Assembly (NCBI RefSeq): GCF_002727065.1
Contig: NZ_PDVP01000012.1
Location: 62,001-126,000 of the forward strand
From: Zhengella mangrovi
GTDB lineage: Bacteria > Pseudomonadota > Alphaproteobacteria > Rhizobiales > Rhizobiaceae
Direction of reading: 5' to 3'
DNA: 64,000 bases
Positions 9,788 through 18,000 of the stretch are shown here, piece by piece. The number at the start of each line of letters is the position of its first letter. The stretch's first letter is position 1. The notes under the pieces were generated by a model. That model was not told where the DNA came from. It saw nothing but the letters and a program-made list of their open reading frames with translations, and did not search any database. The position numbers and the translations under genes are program-made.

Positions 9788-9834
9788 TCACTTTATCTTG
9801 GGTCCAGATTTGTCGCAAACACTAAATATAGTGT
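9788..9834 (-). promoter_or_regulatory. Tandem NrdR boxes upstream of nrdJ
   Basis: Positions 9819-9834 read ACACTAAATATAGTGT, an almost ideal match to the NrdR-box consensus acaCwAtATaTwGtgt. Exactly 31 bases away, 9788-9803 reads TCACTTTATCTTGGGT, matching about 12 of 16 positions including the C-w..TAT.Tw-G core. A pair of boxes spaced three helical turns apart is the known arrangement for the repressor NrdR. The pair lies about 210-260 bases before the nrdJ start, so the nrdJ promoter should be here and its 5' leader long. A small hairpin (TCCCT/AGGGA, 9770-9784) abuts the proximal box. Confidence 0.85.
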
Positions 9835-10274
9835 TAATACCCTGTTTACACACCCTCTTGCGGACCCAATTCCGGAAAAGCCGTCATGGCTCCGCCGGCA
9901 CCGGGAAGCCTGTGCTCCGCGGCTTGAAAACGCTTGAAACTGAGTGGAAGACAGCGCGACTGAAACGGCGCGCCCACGCCCGAACTCCGACCCTGAGGCC
10001 ATAAAAAATGACTCGCCCCGGACCGTCAAGCACTCGTTCCTTTAAACTTGTGTGACGCTACATCTTGTATGTGGGAGGGTGTGGATATCGGGGAGGGACG
10101 ACGATTGTTATCCACCGTCGGGAAAGGAAAGCGCCTGCCGGCCGGACCCGTCCTGCGGGCAGGCCACGGGCGTTCCGCCAGGCAGCCGGCAGGATACCGG
10201 CACCCGTTCCCGGATACCGGCCCGCAAGAAAACTGGAGGTTGGACTTGACTTGCGCCGCGGGTCCCGGCCGGCC
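9835..10274. other. 440-bp intergenic region between nrdJ control region and pit
   Basis: No convincing gene is visible here; the open frames crossing it run antisense into pit. It contains two DnaA-box-like nonamers in opposite orientation, TGTGGATAT at 10080-10088 (inverse of ATATCCACA, 8 of 9) and TTATCCACC at 10108-10116 (8 of 9). It also has a direct repeat GGATACCGGC at 10192-10201 and 10212-10221. The nrdJ leader (9577-9787) on the other side of the NrdR boxes shows no cobalamin riboswitch B12-box that I can find. Confidence 0.5.
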
Positions 10275-11837
10275 TCAGGCGAACAGCCGGAGGACGGTAA
10301 AGATCAGCGCGGCGAGAGCGGCCGCGGCCGGCACCGTGATGACCCAGGCCGCGGCGATCGTCGTCACGTGGGCGCGGCGCACCAGCCGGCGGCGCTGGAT
10401 CTCGTCCTGGCCGGTATCCGGCTCGTCTTCCCACGGCCGCTCGGCCGCTTCCCAGGCCTTTTCCAGCTTGCCGGCGGCCGCCTTGCGTTCAGCTTTCAGC
10501 TTGCCCTGCTTGCGTTCGAGATAGGCCCGCCGGCGTTTCGAATTGGCCGTGTACCACTCGCGGAAGAAGCCGACGCCGAACACCGCGCCCACCGCGATAT
10601 GGGTGGAGGATACGGGAAGCCCGAGCCAGGAGGCGATGATGACGGTGATGGCCGCCGACAGCGCCACGCAATAGGCCCGCATCGGGTTGAGCTTGGTGAT
10701 CTGCTCCCCAACCATGCGGATGAGCTTCGGACCGTAGAGCAGCAGGCCGACCGAGATGCCGATGGCGCCGATCACCATGACCCAGAGCGGAATGCCGACC
10801 TTGGCCGCCACGTCGCCCTCCATCGCGGTATGCACCACCGCGGCCAGCGGGCCGACGGCATTCGCCACGTCGTTGGCGCCATGGGCAAACGACAGCAGGG
10901 CAGCGGAAAAGATCAATGGCAGGCGGAACAGCTTGCGCAGCGACTGGTTGCGATTCTCCATGCCTTCCGACTGCTGCCGGATCATCGGGCTGACGACGGT
11001 CCATGCCACGATGGCCGTTCCGATGCCGAGGAACAGGATGGCCGGACCGGAAAGCTTCACCAGGTGCTTCAGGCCTTTCATGGCCAGGTAGGCCGCGAAG
11101 GCCCCGGCCATGATGGCGATGAGCACCGGCACCCAGCGGCGCGCCGCTGCAATCTTGTCGTCCTGGTAGATGATGAAGGCCTTGATGAAGGCGAGGAAGG
11201 CGGCGGCGATGATGCCGCCGAGGATCGGCGAGATCACCCAGCTCGCCGCGATGGCGCCCATGGTGGGCCAGTTCACCGCCGCGATGCCGGCCGCGGCGAT
11301 GCCTGCCCCCATGACGCCACCGACCACCGAATGCGTGGTGGAGACGGGCGCGCCGATCCAGGTGGCGAGGTTGACCCAGAGCGCCGACGAGATGAGAGCC
11401 GCCATCATCGCGGCGACAAAAACATCCGGGTTGGCCACCGAGGCAGGCGCGATGATGCCCTTGGAAATGGTCGAGACGACATCGCCGCCGGCAATCAGGG
11501 CGCCGGCGCTTTCGCAGACAGCGGCCAGAACCAGCGCGCCGCCCATCGTCATGGCGCGCGAACCGACCGCCGGGCCGACGTTGTTGGCGACATCGTTGGC
11601 GCCGATGTTGAGCGCCATGTAGGCGCCGATGGCCGCTGCCGCGATCACCGTGAGCGCGCCGGCGCCCGATCCCGCGTAGAGACCGGCGAACACGGCCGAC
11701 AGCGCCAGGAAGGCGAGGGCGACGCCGGGAGCGACGAGCCCCCGCGACAGCGTGACGGTCGCTTCCTCGATGCGGGTGAGCTTGCCGAGATCCTTGTCCA
11801 GAGTGTGCTTGCGAAGCGGTGGCTTGTTCGCTGGCAT
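10275..11837 (-). CDS. pit: Low-affinity inorganic phosphate transporter (PiT family)
   Basis: This 520-residue membrane protein carries the two signature repeats of PiT/PHO-4 transporters: GANDVANNVGPAVGSRAMTM in the N-terminal half and GANDVANAVGPLAAVVH in the C-terminal half, each around a conserved Asn-Asp pair. It should import phosphate (or metal-phosphate) with protons. I chose the ATG at 11837 because GGGAG lies five to six bases upstream and the sequence MPANKPPLRKHTLDKD then leads into the first helix; a start 14 codons further out is less supported. A hydrophilic, charged stretch (about residues 420-480, rich in Arg, Lys and Glu) precedes the last helix. No DUF47 (orfA-like) partner is adjacent; the upstream neighbour is a Nudix hydrolase. 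A Pho box in inverted orientation sits about 75 bases upstream. Confidence 0.93.
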   Translation of the reverse strand: MPANKPPLRKHTLDKDLGKLTRIEEATVTLSRGLVAPGVALAFLALSAVFAGLYAGSGAGALTVIAAAAIGAYMALNIGANDVANNVGPAVGSRAMTMGGALVLAAVCESAGALIAGGDVVSTISKGIIAPASVANPDVFVAAMMAALISSALWVNLATWIGAPVSTTHSVVGGVMGAGIAAAGIAAVNWPTMGAIAASWVISPILGGIIAAAFLAFIKAFIIYQDDKIAAARRWVPVLIAIMAGAFAAYLAMKGLKHLVKLSGPAILFLGIGTAIVAWTVVSPMIRQQSEGMENRNQSLRKLFRLPLIFSAALLSFAHGANDVANAVGPLAAVVHTAMEGDVAAKVGIPLWVMVIGAIGISVGLLLYGPKLIRMVGEQITKLNPMRAYCVALSAAITVIIASWLGLPVSSTHIAVGAVFGVGFFREWYTANSKRRRAYLERKQGKLKAERKAAAGKLEKAWEAAERPWEDEPDTGQDEIQRRRLVRRAHVTTIAAAWVITVPAAAALAALIFTVLRLFA

Positions 11838-11909
11838 GTCGGCTCCCGGGCGTCCTTGCATGATCGTTCCGACCGCCATATCGCGGAGACTTCACGTCCC
11901 GCAAGGGCA

Positions 11910-11927
11910 TTGTCACAAAACTGTCAT
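11910..11927 (+). promoter_or_regulatory. Pho box (PhoB site) upstream of pit, inverted relative to pit
   Basis: The 18 bases read TTGTCAC-AAAA-CTGTCAT: two 7-bp direct repeats with a 4-bp spacer, matching the PhoB half-site CTGTCAT at 11-bp period. It lies 73 bases upstream of the pit start but its repeats read on the plus strand, opposite to pit transcription. A possible pit promoter on the minus strand (TTGCGG, 17 bp, ATATGG) follows it. Confidence 0.75.
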
Positions 11928-11937
11928 AAAAGGCGAT

Positions 11938-12426
11938 TCAGCCTTGCGATTTGGCTGGTTTTCCACCGAAACCTGCGATCAGTTCGCCAAGGTCGGGCTC
12001 GTCCACCAGGCTCGCCGCCTTGGCGACGGGAAACCATTTCCGCTGGCGCTGATCGCTCTCCGGCCAGTCCTTGGCCAGCTTGCGCACCCTCAGGGCGAAG
12101 ACGTGAACCTCGCAACGCCGCAGCACGCCGTTGCGCAATTCCTTGTCGTAGAAATAGACGCCGGTCTTGTCCTCGTCCGCCGGGCCTTCGACGCCGGCTT
12201 CCTCGGCCGCCTCGCGCGCGGCCGATTCGCTCATCGTCTCGCCCTTTTCCGGCCAGCCCTTGGGAAGCACCCAGCGGCCGGTACCGCGGCTGGTGATCAG
12301 CAGGATCTCGATCTCCTTGCCGGATTTGCGCCAGGGCAGGGCCGCAGACTGCAAGGCCGCCTCCGGCCCGCCAAGCACACGGCGGACGCCTTCGAGCATG
12401 CGAATGCGTGTCTGGTTGGTGATCAT
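11938..12426 (-). CDS. Nudix hydrolase, diphosphoinositol/dinucleoside-polyphosphate type
   Basis: This 162-residue protein has a complete Nudix box at residues 57-79 (Gly57, Glu63, Arg71, Glu72, Glu75, Glu76, Gly78), which binds the divalent metal and hydrolyses diphosphates linked to another group. The lead-in WVLPKGWPEKGE is the form seen in the DIPP/diadenosine-polyphosphate subgroup, whose members cleave phosphoanhydrides in PP-inositol phosphates, ApnA and in some cases polyphosphate. It lies 100 bases upstream of pit on the same strand, and a Pho box points at it from 63 bases upstream of its ATG. Both facts suggest a role in phosphate economy. The natural substrate cannot be read from sequence. 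Confidence 0.88.
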   Translation of the reverse strand: MITNQTRIRMLEGVRRVLGGPEAALQSAALPWRKSGKEIEILLITSRGTGRWVLPKGWPEKGETMSESAAREAAEEAGVEGPADEDKTGVYFYDKELRNGVLRRCEVHVFALRVRKLAKDWPESDQRQRKWFPVAKAASLVDEPDLGELIAGFGGKPAKSQG

Positions 12427-12488
12427 GGCTTCAAGATAGGTGGTCGGAAAGGAATGGCCAGTGAAGAACCATGCCTTGGACGATTCAC

Positions 12489-12506
12489 ATGACAGTCATG
12501 TGACAA
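12489..12506 (-). promoter_or_regulatory. Pho box upstream of the Nudix hydrolase gene
   Basis: On the minus strand the site reads TTGTCAC-ATGA-CTGTCAT, with the same two half-sites and spacing as the site before pit. It is oriented with the Nudix gene, 63 bases before its ATG, in the usual activating arrangement for PhoB. The gpt gene ends 80 bases further upstream on the same strand. Confidence 0.8.
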
Positions 12507-12586
12507 TTCCATTCAGGATTGCACCGCCGCGCCGCGTGGCGAGGCGACGAACGGTAGGGCAGGGAAGGGGCGGCCTGCGTTCGCCC

Positions 12587-13084
12587 TCAGCCCTTGTGTC
12601 CCTCGGCAATCGGTTCCTGGTAGGAAAAGCCCATGTCCCAGGGGAAATAGATCCAGGTGTCCTGGCTGACCTCGGTGACGAACGTGTCGACCAGCGGCAC
12701 GCCCTTCGGCTTTGCATAGACGGTGGCGAAATGGGCCCTCGGCATCATTGCCCGCACGATGCCGGCCGTCTTGCCGGTATCCGTCAGGTCGTCGACGATC
12801 AGAACGCCTTCGCCCTCGTTCTCCAGGATGGAGGCCGAGACGTCCTTGAGCACCTTCAGTTCACCCTGCTCGGTATAGTCGTGGTAGGAGGCGATCGACA
12901 CGGTCTCGATCACGCGGATGTTCAGCTCCCGCGAGATGATCGCCGCCGGCACAAGCCCGCCGCGCGTGATGCAGACGATGGCATGGTATTTCTCCGCCTT
13001 GCCGGACAGGCGCCAGGCGAGCGCGCGCGCATCGCGATGAAACTGGTCCCAGGAAACGGGGAAGGCTTTTTCCGGCAACGACAT
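12587..13084 (-). CDS. gpt: Xanthine(-guanine) phosphoribosyltransferase
   Basis: This 165-residue type I phosphoribosyltransferase closely follows E. coli Gpt (152 residues) in layout. The PRPP loop is [11 protein letters not shown] (two acidic residues followed by DTG), and the purine-side segments are [20 protein letters not shown] and [17 protein letters not shown]. It salvages xanthine and guanine to XMP and GMP using PRPP. I chose the ATG at 13084 because GAGG lies six bases upstream; the alternative ATG at 13096 has no properly spaced ribosome site. It is on the same strand as the Nudix gene but separated by 160 bases containing the Pho box, so it is probably a separate transcription unit. 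Confidence 0.92.
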   Translation of the reverse strand: MSLPEKAFPVSWDQFHRDARALAWRLSGKAEKYHAIVCITRGGLVPAAIISRELNIRVIETVSIASYHDYTEQGELKVLKDVSASILENEGEGVLIVDDLTDTGKTAGIVRAMMPRAHFATVYAKPKGVPLVDTFVTEVSQDTWIYFPWDMGFSYQEPIAEGHKG

Positions 13085-13195
13085 CTGGGGCCTCATCCTT
13101 GAGCGAAAAACGGTGGAAACGCAGATAGCGCAAAAGCGGCGGCGCGGGCAAGGCGGCAATCCGTCCGGCCCGCCATGTCCGCGCGGGTATTGCGC

Positions 13196-14113
13196 TCAGC
13201 CAAGCATGGCCTTGAGATGGGCGACGACGGAGCGGGCCAGCGCTGACGGCTCGTAGCCCCCTTCCAGCATCGACAGCAGGCGTCCGCCGCAATGCGTCCG
13301 GGCGATGGCCACGAGCTCCTCGGTGACCCAGCCGTAATCGGCCTCGGTCAGCTTCAGGCCCGACATGTCGTCGAGGATGTGGGCATCGAACCCGGCCGAA
13401 ACGAAAATGAACTGTGGCCGGAACGCGTCCAGCGCCGGCAGCCAGTGCTCGCGGATCTGGCGGCGGAACTCCGCCCCGTCGGCGCCGGCGGAAAGCGGAA
13501 CGTCGACGAGGTTCTTTGTGTCCGATTCGTGCCCGGTGTAGGGATAGAAGGGATGCTGGAACGACGAGCAGAACAGCACGCGCTCGTCGTTCTTGAAGAT
13601 GTCCTCGGTGCCATTGCCATGATGCACGTCGAAATCGACGATGGCGACGCGCTCCAGCCCGTAGGTCTCGAGGGCATGGGCGGCGGCGACGGCGATGTTG
13701 TCGAACAGGCAGAATCCCATCGCCTTGGCATATTCGGCATGGTGGCCAGGGGGGCGAATGGCGCAGAACACCGGGTTGGCTTCACCGCGCATGATCAGGT
13801 CGACGCCCATGATGCCGGCCCCGGCGGCACGCAGGGCCGCCTGCAGCGTGTCCTTGGACATCACCGTGTCGCCGTCGATCTCGACCGAGCCCTCGTCCGG
13901 TGCCATGTCGAAGACGCGTTCCACATAGGCCGGGTCATGGGCCCGCGCGAGCTCTTCGCGCGTGGCCAGCGGCGCATCGTAGTGCCGGATCACGAAGTCC
14001 AGGCCGGACATGATGATCTGGTTATTGATCGCGTAGAGCCGGTCGGCATGGTCCGGATGATGGCTTCCCGGATCGTGCAGCAGGCAATCGTTGTGCGAAA
14101 TCATTGCGAGCAT
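13196..14113 (-). CDS. HDAC-family lysine deacylase (AcuC/LdaA type)
   Basis: This 305-residue protein of the arginase-deacetylase fold is full length for bacterial zinc-dependent HDAC homologues. The catalytic pair is His124-His125 in IRPPGHHAEY. The zinc ligands are Asp162 and His164 in VDFDVHHGNGT and an Asp in FVSAGFDAH. The family includes protein lysine deacetylases (AcuC, LdaA), acetylpolyamine hydrolases and class IIb-like enzymes. The gene follows the Pat-like acyltransferase gene by 38 bases on the same strand, so a protein-deacylation role is favoured over polyamine metabolism. The start at 14113 has GGAGG about ten bases upstream. Confidence 0.88.
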   Translation of the reverse strand: MLAMISHNDCLLHDPGSHHPDHADRLYAINNQIIMSGLDFVIRHYDAPLATREELARAHDPAYVERVFDMAPDEGSVEIDGDTVMSKDTLQAALRAAGAGIMGVDLIMRGEANPVFCAIRPPGHHAEYAKAMGFCLFDNIAVAAAHALETYGLERVAIVDFDVHHGNGTEDIFKNDERVLFCSSFQHPFYPYTGHESDTKNLVDVPLSAGADGAEFRRQIREHWLPALDAFRPQFIFVSAGFDAHILDDMSGLKLTEADYGWVTEELVAIARTHCGGRLLSMLEGGYEPSALARSVVAHLKAMLG

Positions 14114-14151
14114 GGGCGCCCCCTCCCTCTGGCCGGCCCCGGGATCGGTTC

Positions 14152-16941
14152 CTAGAGCCAGCGTTCCACGATGATGATGTCGCGCTCGTCCGGCGAACGG
14201 CGCATGGTGAAGCCCAGTCCTTCCATCAGCTTGAGCATCCCGCGGTTCTCGGCCAGCACGGTGCCCTCCATGATCGAAAGCCCGCGTTCGCGTGCCTCGT
14301 CCATCAGCGCCTGCATCAGGCGTGTGCCGATGCCCTGGCCCTGGACCTTGTCGGAAACCACGATGGCGAATTCGCAGGACTTGCCGTCCGGGTTGATCGC
14401 GTGGCGTGCCACGCCGACCTGGGTGGGCTCCCCGTCGATCTCGGTGATCGCGATGAGCGCCATCTCGCGGGCATAGTCGATGTGCGTGAACCGCGCCAGC
14501 ATGGTCGGCGTCAGGTCGTTCAGGGCATGCATGAAGCGGAACTTGCGGGCCTGGTCGGAGAGGTTGTGTACGAACTCGCGTTCACTCTCGGCGTCTTCGG
14601 GGCGGATCGGCCGGATGGTCAGCAGGCGGCCGTCCGGCAGCATCTCCTCGCGTTCCAGGTAGCGCGGGTAAGGCGCGATGGCGACGTGCTCGTAGCGCCC
14701 CTGGGTCGCCGGCGGGCGCGACACGCGGATGCGCGCGTCCACGGCGATGACCCCGTCGGGTCCGGCAAACAGCGGATTGATGTCCAGTTCCTCGATCTCC
14801 GGAATCTCGCAGACCATGTCGGAAATCCGCATCAGAACCTGGATGACGGCCTCGCTGTCGGCCGGCGGCGCATCGCGGTAGGCTTCCAGCAGGCGGGAAA
14901 CGCGGGTGCGGCGGATCAGGCGCTTGGCCAGGACCTCGTTGAGCGGCGGCAGCGACACGGCGCTGTCTTCGAGGATTTCCACCATCTTGCCGCCGGCGCC
15001 GAACACGATGGTCGGACCGAAGACGGGATCGCGCGATGCCCCGGCGATCAGTTCGCGGGCATGGGGATAATCGACCATGGATTCCACCGTCACGCCCTTG
15101 ATCTCGGCATCCGGACGCGCCTTGCGGGCGTTCTCCATGATCGAGCGGACCACCGCGTGCAGCGTGCCGGCGCTGTTGACGTTGGTGCGCACGCCGCCGA
15201 CGTCCGACTTGTGGGTGATCTGCGGCGAGTTGATCTTCACCGCCACCGGGAATCCCACCGTCTGGGCCGCGATCAGCGCCTTGGCGGGCGTGTCGGCCTC
15301 GATCGTCGTGTTGACGGGAATGCGGAAGGCCCGCAGCACGGCCTTCGATTCCAGGTCGGACAGCATTTCGCGTCCTTCGGAGAGCACCTGCTGGATGATC
15401 ATCCGTGCGCCCTGGAGATCCGGCGATTCGAGATCGGAGAGCGGGCTGGCCAGTTCGAGCGCCATGCGCCGGTTCAATTCGTGCCGGGCGAGGTAGAAAA
15501 AGCCCTCGATGGCACGCTCCGGCGTGATGAAATCCGGGATGCCGTTGGATGAAAGCAGCTTGCGGGCTTCGTGAACATTGGTCTCGCCCATCCAGCAGGC
15601 CAGGATCGGCTTGCGGTTGCGGGGCGGAATGGCATCGAGAACCGCCTGCGCGGCCTCCACCGGACTGGTCATGGCCTGCGGCGTCAGCAGCACGAGCACG
15701 CCGTCGAAGGCCTTGTCGGCGAGCGCGGCCTTCACTGCCGCGCCATAGGCCTCCGGCCCGGCGTCGCCGAGAATGTCGATCGGGTTCGATTTCGACCAGT
15801 AAGGCGACAGCACCTTGTCGAGCGTTTCGACCGTTTCGGGCGAGGGGACGGGCACGTTGATATGCATGTCGCCGGCCCGGTCCGCCGCCAGCACGCCGGC
15901 ACCCCCGCCATTGGTGATGATGCCGAGATTGTTGCCTGCCGCGCGCTTGCCTGCCGACAGGATTTCGGCCGCAGCGAACAACTGGCCATAGGTGTGCGCG
16001 CGGACCGCGCCGGTACGTTCCAGCGCGGCGTTGAACACCGCGTCCGAGCCGATCAGGGCGCCGGTATGCGTATGGGCTGCCTTGGACGACTGGTTGTGGC
16101 GCCCGGCCTTCAGCACGATCACCGGCTTGATCTGCGCCGCGACCCGGAGCGCCGACACGAACGAGTGTGCGTGACGCACCCCTTCGACGTAAAGCAGGAT
16201 GGCGTCGGTCTTCGGGTCGGTCGCCAGGAAGTTCAGCACGTCGCCGAAATCGATATCGACGGAATTGCCGAGCGATACCATGGCGGAGAATCCGAGATCC
16301 TGGGGTTCGGCCCAGTCGGCGATGGCCGAGCACAGCGCCCCGGATTGCGACACCAGCGCCAGACGCCCTTTCGGCGGTGCCGACTTCAGGAAGGTGGCAT
16401 TGAGGTCGAGCCACGGGCGCACGATGCCGACGCAATTGGGGCCGACGAAGCGGATACCGTAGCGCCGCGCGATCTGGGCCAGTTCCGTCTCGCTGTCGTG
16501 GCCTGCTTCGCCGGTCTCGCCGAAACCGGCGGAAAGGACAACGGCGTGGTGAATGCCGGCCTCGCCGCACTGGCGCAGGATCTTGGCCACGGTCTTGCCC
16601 GGCGTCGCGATGACGGCGAGGTCGATATCGCGTTCGGCGGCGGCAATGGTCGGAAAGCAGGGCTTGCCCAGAACCTTGTCATGCTTCGGATTGATGGCGA
16701 TCAGTTCGCCGGAATAACCTCCCTCGATGAGGTTGGCAAAAACCTTGGCGCCGACGGAATCACTTGATTCGGATGCCCCGAAGACCGCGACGGATTCGGG
16801 ATTGAAGAGCGGGGAGAGTTGAGTGGGTCCCATGACTGGATTGCCTGCCGCGCGCTTGCCCGGCCTTTCGTATTCGGACTGGTCTCTGGGCAGGGCGCTT
16901 CCGCCACGGCCCGGTTCCCGGTCATTCTCGTTGATTGTCAT
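14152..16941 (-). CDS. Pat-like protein acyltransferase: ADP-forming acyl-CoA synthetase domain fused to GNAT
   Basis: The 929-residue protein has, in order, a CoA-binding Rossmann domain (VAVFGASES, about 50-150), a succinyl-CoA-ligase-like flavodoxin region (150-480), an ATP-grasp region (about 490-720) and a C-terminal GNAT acetyltransferase (about 740-929, acetyl-CoA loop VQGQGIGTRLM). This is the architecture of PatZ/Pat enzymes that acetylate acyl-CoA synthetases on an active-site lysine. His292 in THTGAL sits where ADP-forming synthetases carry the phosphorylated histidine; in enterobacterial Pat that residue is, as I recall, replaced, so catalysis by the N-terminal part may be retained here. 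The start at 16941 follows GGGGGAG; a later ATG (MGPTQLSPLF, residue 37) is an alternative. Operon with the HDAC-family gene. Confidence 0.9.
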   Translation of the reverse strand: MTINENDREPGRGGSALPRDQSEYERPGKRAAGNPVMGPTQLSPLFNPESVAVFGASESSDSVGAKVFANLIEGGYSGELIAINPKHDKVLGKPCFPTIAAAERDIDLAVIATPGKTVAKILRQCGEAGIHHAVVLSAGFGETGEAGHDSETELAQIARRYGIRFVGPNCVGIVRPWLDLNATFLKSAPPKGRLALVSQSGALCSAIADWAEPQDLGFSAMVSLGNSVDIDFGDVLNFLATDPKTDAILLYVEGVRHAHSFVSALRVAAQIKPVIVLKAGRHNQSSKAAHTHTGALIGSDAVFNAALERTGAVRAHTYGQLFAAAEILSAGKRAAGNNLGIITNGGGAGVLAADRAGDMHINVPVPSPETVETLDKVLSPYWSKSNPIDILGDAGPEAYGAAVKAALADKAFDGVLVLLTPQAMTSPVEAAQAVLDAIPPRNRKPILACWMGETNVHEARKLLSSNGIPDFITPERAIEGFFYLARHELNRRMALELASPLSDLESPDLQGARMIIQQVLSEGREMLSDLESKAVLRAFRIPVNTTIEADTPAKALIAAQTVGFPVAVKINSPQITHKSDVGGVRTNVNSAGTLHAVVRSIMENARKARPDAEIKGVTVESMVDYPHARELIAGASRDPVFGPTIVFGAGGKMVEILEDSAVSLPPLNEVLAKRLIRRTRVSRLLEAYRDAPPADSEAVIQVLMRISDMVCEIPEIEELDINPLFAGPDGVIAVDARIRVSRPPATQGRYEHVAIAPYPRYLEREEMLPDGRLLTIRPIRPEDAESEREFVHNLSDQARKFRFMHALNDLTPTMLARFTHIDYAREMALIAITEIDGEPTQVGVARHAINPDGKSCEFAIVVSDKVQGQGIGTRLMQALMDEARERGLSIMEGTVLAENRGMLKLMEGLGFTMRRSPDERDIIIVERWL

Positions 16942-16990
16942 GACAGCCTGATCTCCCCCCGGCAGCCACAACCCGTTACAGGTGCGCAGT

Positions 16991-17025
16991 AAAACCCGGC
17001 GCCCGTCCCATGACAAGCGCCGGGT
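16991..17025 (-). terminator. Terminator after first universal stress gene
   Basis: A 9-bp stem (ACCCGGCGC at 16994-17002 with GCGCCGGGT at 17017-17025, 14-base loop) is followed on the minus strand by TTTT. It lies 20 bases past the stop of the universal stress gene at 17046-17882 and before the Pat-like gene. Confidence 0.7.
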
Positions 17026-17045
17026 CTCGTGATCGGAAATTGGGT

Positions 17046-17882
17046 TCAGCGCGACATCAGCGTGATGCACGGCATGGATTCGAGCACCGTCCGGGTCACG
17101 CCGCCGAACAGCCGTTCCGAGAGGCGCGAATGGGAATAGGCGCCCATGACGAGCAGGTCGGCCTGCGTGTCGGCGAGGCGGTTCTCGATGATCGCCGACA
17201 CCGGAATCCCGTCGGAAATCTGGGTTTCGGTCTTCACGTTGGCGCCGTGGCGCGACAGGACCGAGGCGATCTCGGCCCCGGCGAGCGCAGGCGTCTGGTC
17301 ATTGCCGTTCGGATCGACGGTGAAAACCTCGACCTCGTTGGCGCCCATGATGAAGGGCAGCGCGTCGAACGTGGCGCGAGCCGCCTCGCGGGTGGCATTC
17401 CAGGCAACGACCACGCGGTCGATGCGCGCCGGAATCCTGGCCGCATAGGGAACGAACAGCACCGGCCGCCCGCTCTCGAAAATCACCCGCTCGATCTCGG
17501 CGCTGAGCTTGCTGGCGCCCTTGCCGTCCGGCTGGCCAACCACGATCAGGTCGGCGCAGCGCGCGCTGTCGATGACGGCCCGCGACGTGTCCATGCTGCG
17601 GGTCGAGGCAGAACGCCATTCGCAAAGCACGTCCTCGCGCTTGGCGCGCTCGCGGAACCGGTCGGCCATGGTGGCCATCCGTTCTTCGAACCGTTCGGCC
17701 AGTTCGACCTGCTTGTTCATCTGCGCATAGTAGGCAGGCGCCGCGATCGCCGCACGATCCGGCTCGGCATGAAAGCCGATCAGGTGGGCCCCGAACAGGC
17801 TGGCAATCGGGAATGCGGTGTCGAGCACCCGGTCTTCGTCGGCGGGGCTTTGCAGGAACGCCAGGATCGTCTTGTAGCTCAT
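17046..17882 (-). CDS. Universal stress protein (two-domain UspA type), copy 1
   Basis: The 278 residues are about twice the length of a single Usp domain. The C-terminal domain carries the ATP-binding glycine motif in MGAYSHSRLSERLFGGVTRT, and the N-terminal domain begins MSYKTILAFLQS. Such double-domain Usp proteins are cytoplasmic stress and low-oxygen survival factors. I take the ATG at 17882, which has GGAGAGG five bases upstream. The upstream region contains an FNR/FixK-type site centred 98 bases before the start. It is a tandem paralogue of the next gene, and both end in nearly the same 40 residues. Each copy has its own terminator and operator. Confidence 0.92.
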   Translation of the reverse strand: MSYKTILAFLQSPADEDRVLDTAFPIASLFGAHLIGFHAEPDRAAIAAPAYYAQMNKQVELAERFEERMATMADRFRERAKREDVLCEWRSASTRSMDTSRAVIDSARCADLIVVGQPDGKGASKLSAEIERVIFESGRPVLFVPYAARIPARIDRVVVAWNATREAARATFDALPFIMGANEVEVFTVDPNGNDQTPALAGAEIASVLSRHGANVKTETQISDGIPVSAIIENRLADTQADLLVMGAYSHSRLSERLFGGVTRTVLESMPCITLMSR

Positions 17883-17973
17883 CGTCCTCTCCTTCACGCC
17901 GCGACCTGGTCCTTGGTCATCATTCAGGCCCGGCTGATGGAGCGGACCATGCCTTCGGCAGTGCACAAATTCC

Positions 17974-17987
17974 TTGATGTCGGTCAA
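17974..17987 (-). promoter_or_regulatory. FNR/FixK-type box upstream of Usp copy 1
   Basis: On the minus strand the site reads TTGAC-CGAC-ATCAA, one base away from the FNR/FixK consensus TTGAT-N4-ATCAA. It is centred 98 bases before the Usp start codon, suitable for an activator at about -41 of a promoter with a 55-base leader. Confidence 0.7.
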
Positions 17988-18000
17988 AGCGGGAGCATTG

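Noticed and set aside
9798-10004. Small ORF of 68 codons in the nrdJ upstream region
   Set aside because: It begins over the NrdR boxes, has no ribosome site and no recognisable sequence.
10065-12296. A 743-codon plus-strand open frame over pit and the Nudix gene
   Set aside because: Product is dominated by Arg, Gly, Asp and His repeats typical of antisense frames; no ribosome site or homology.
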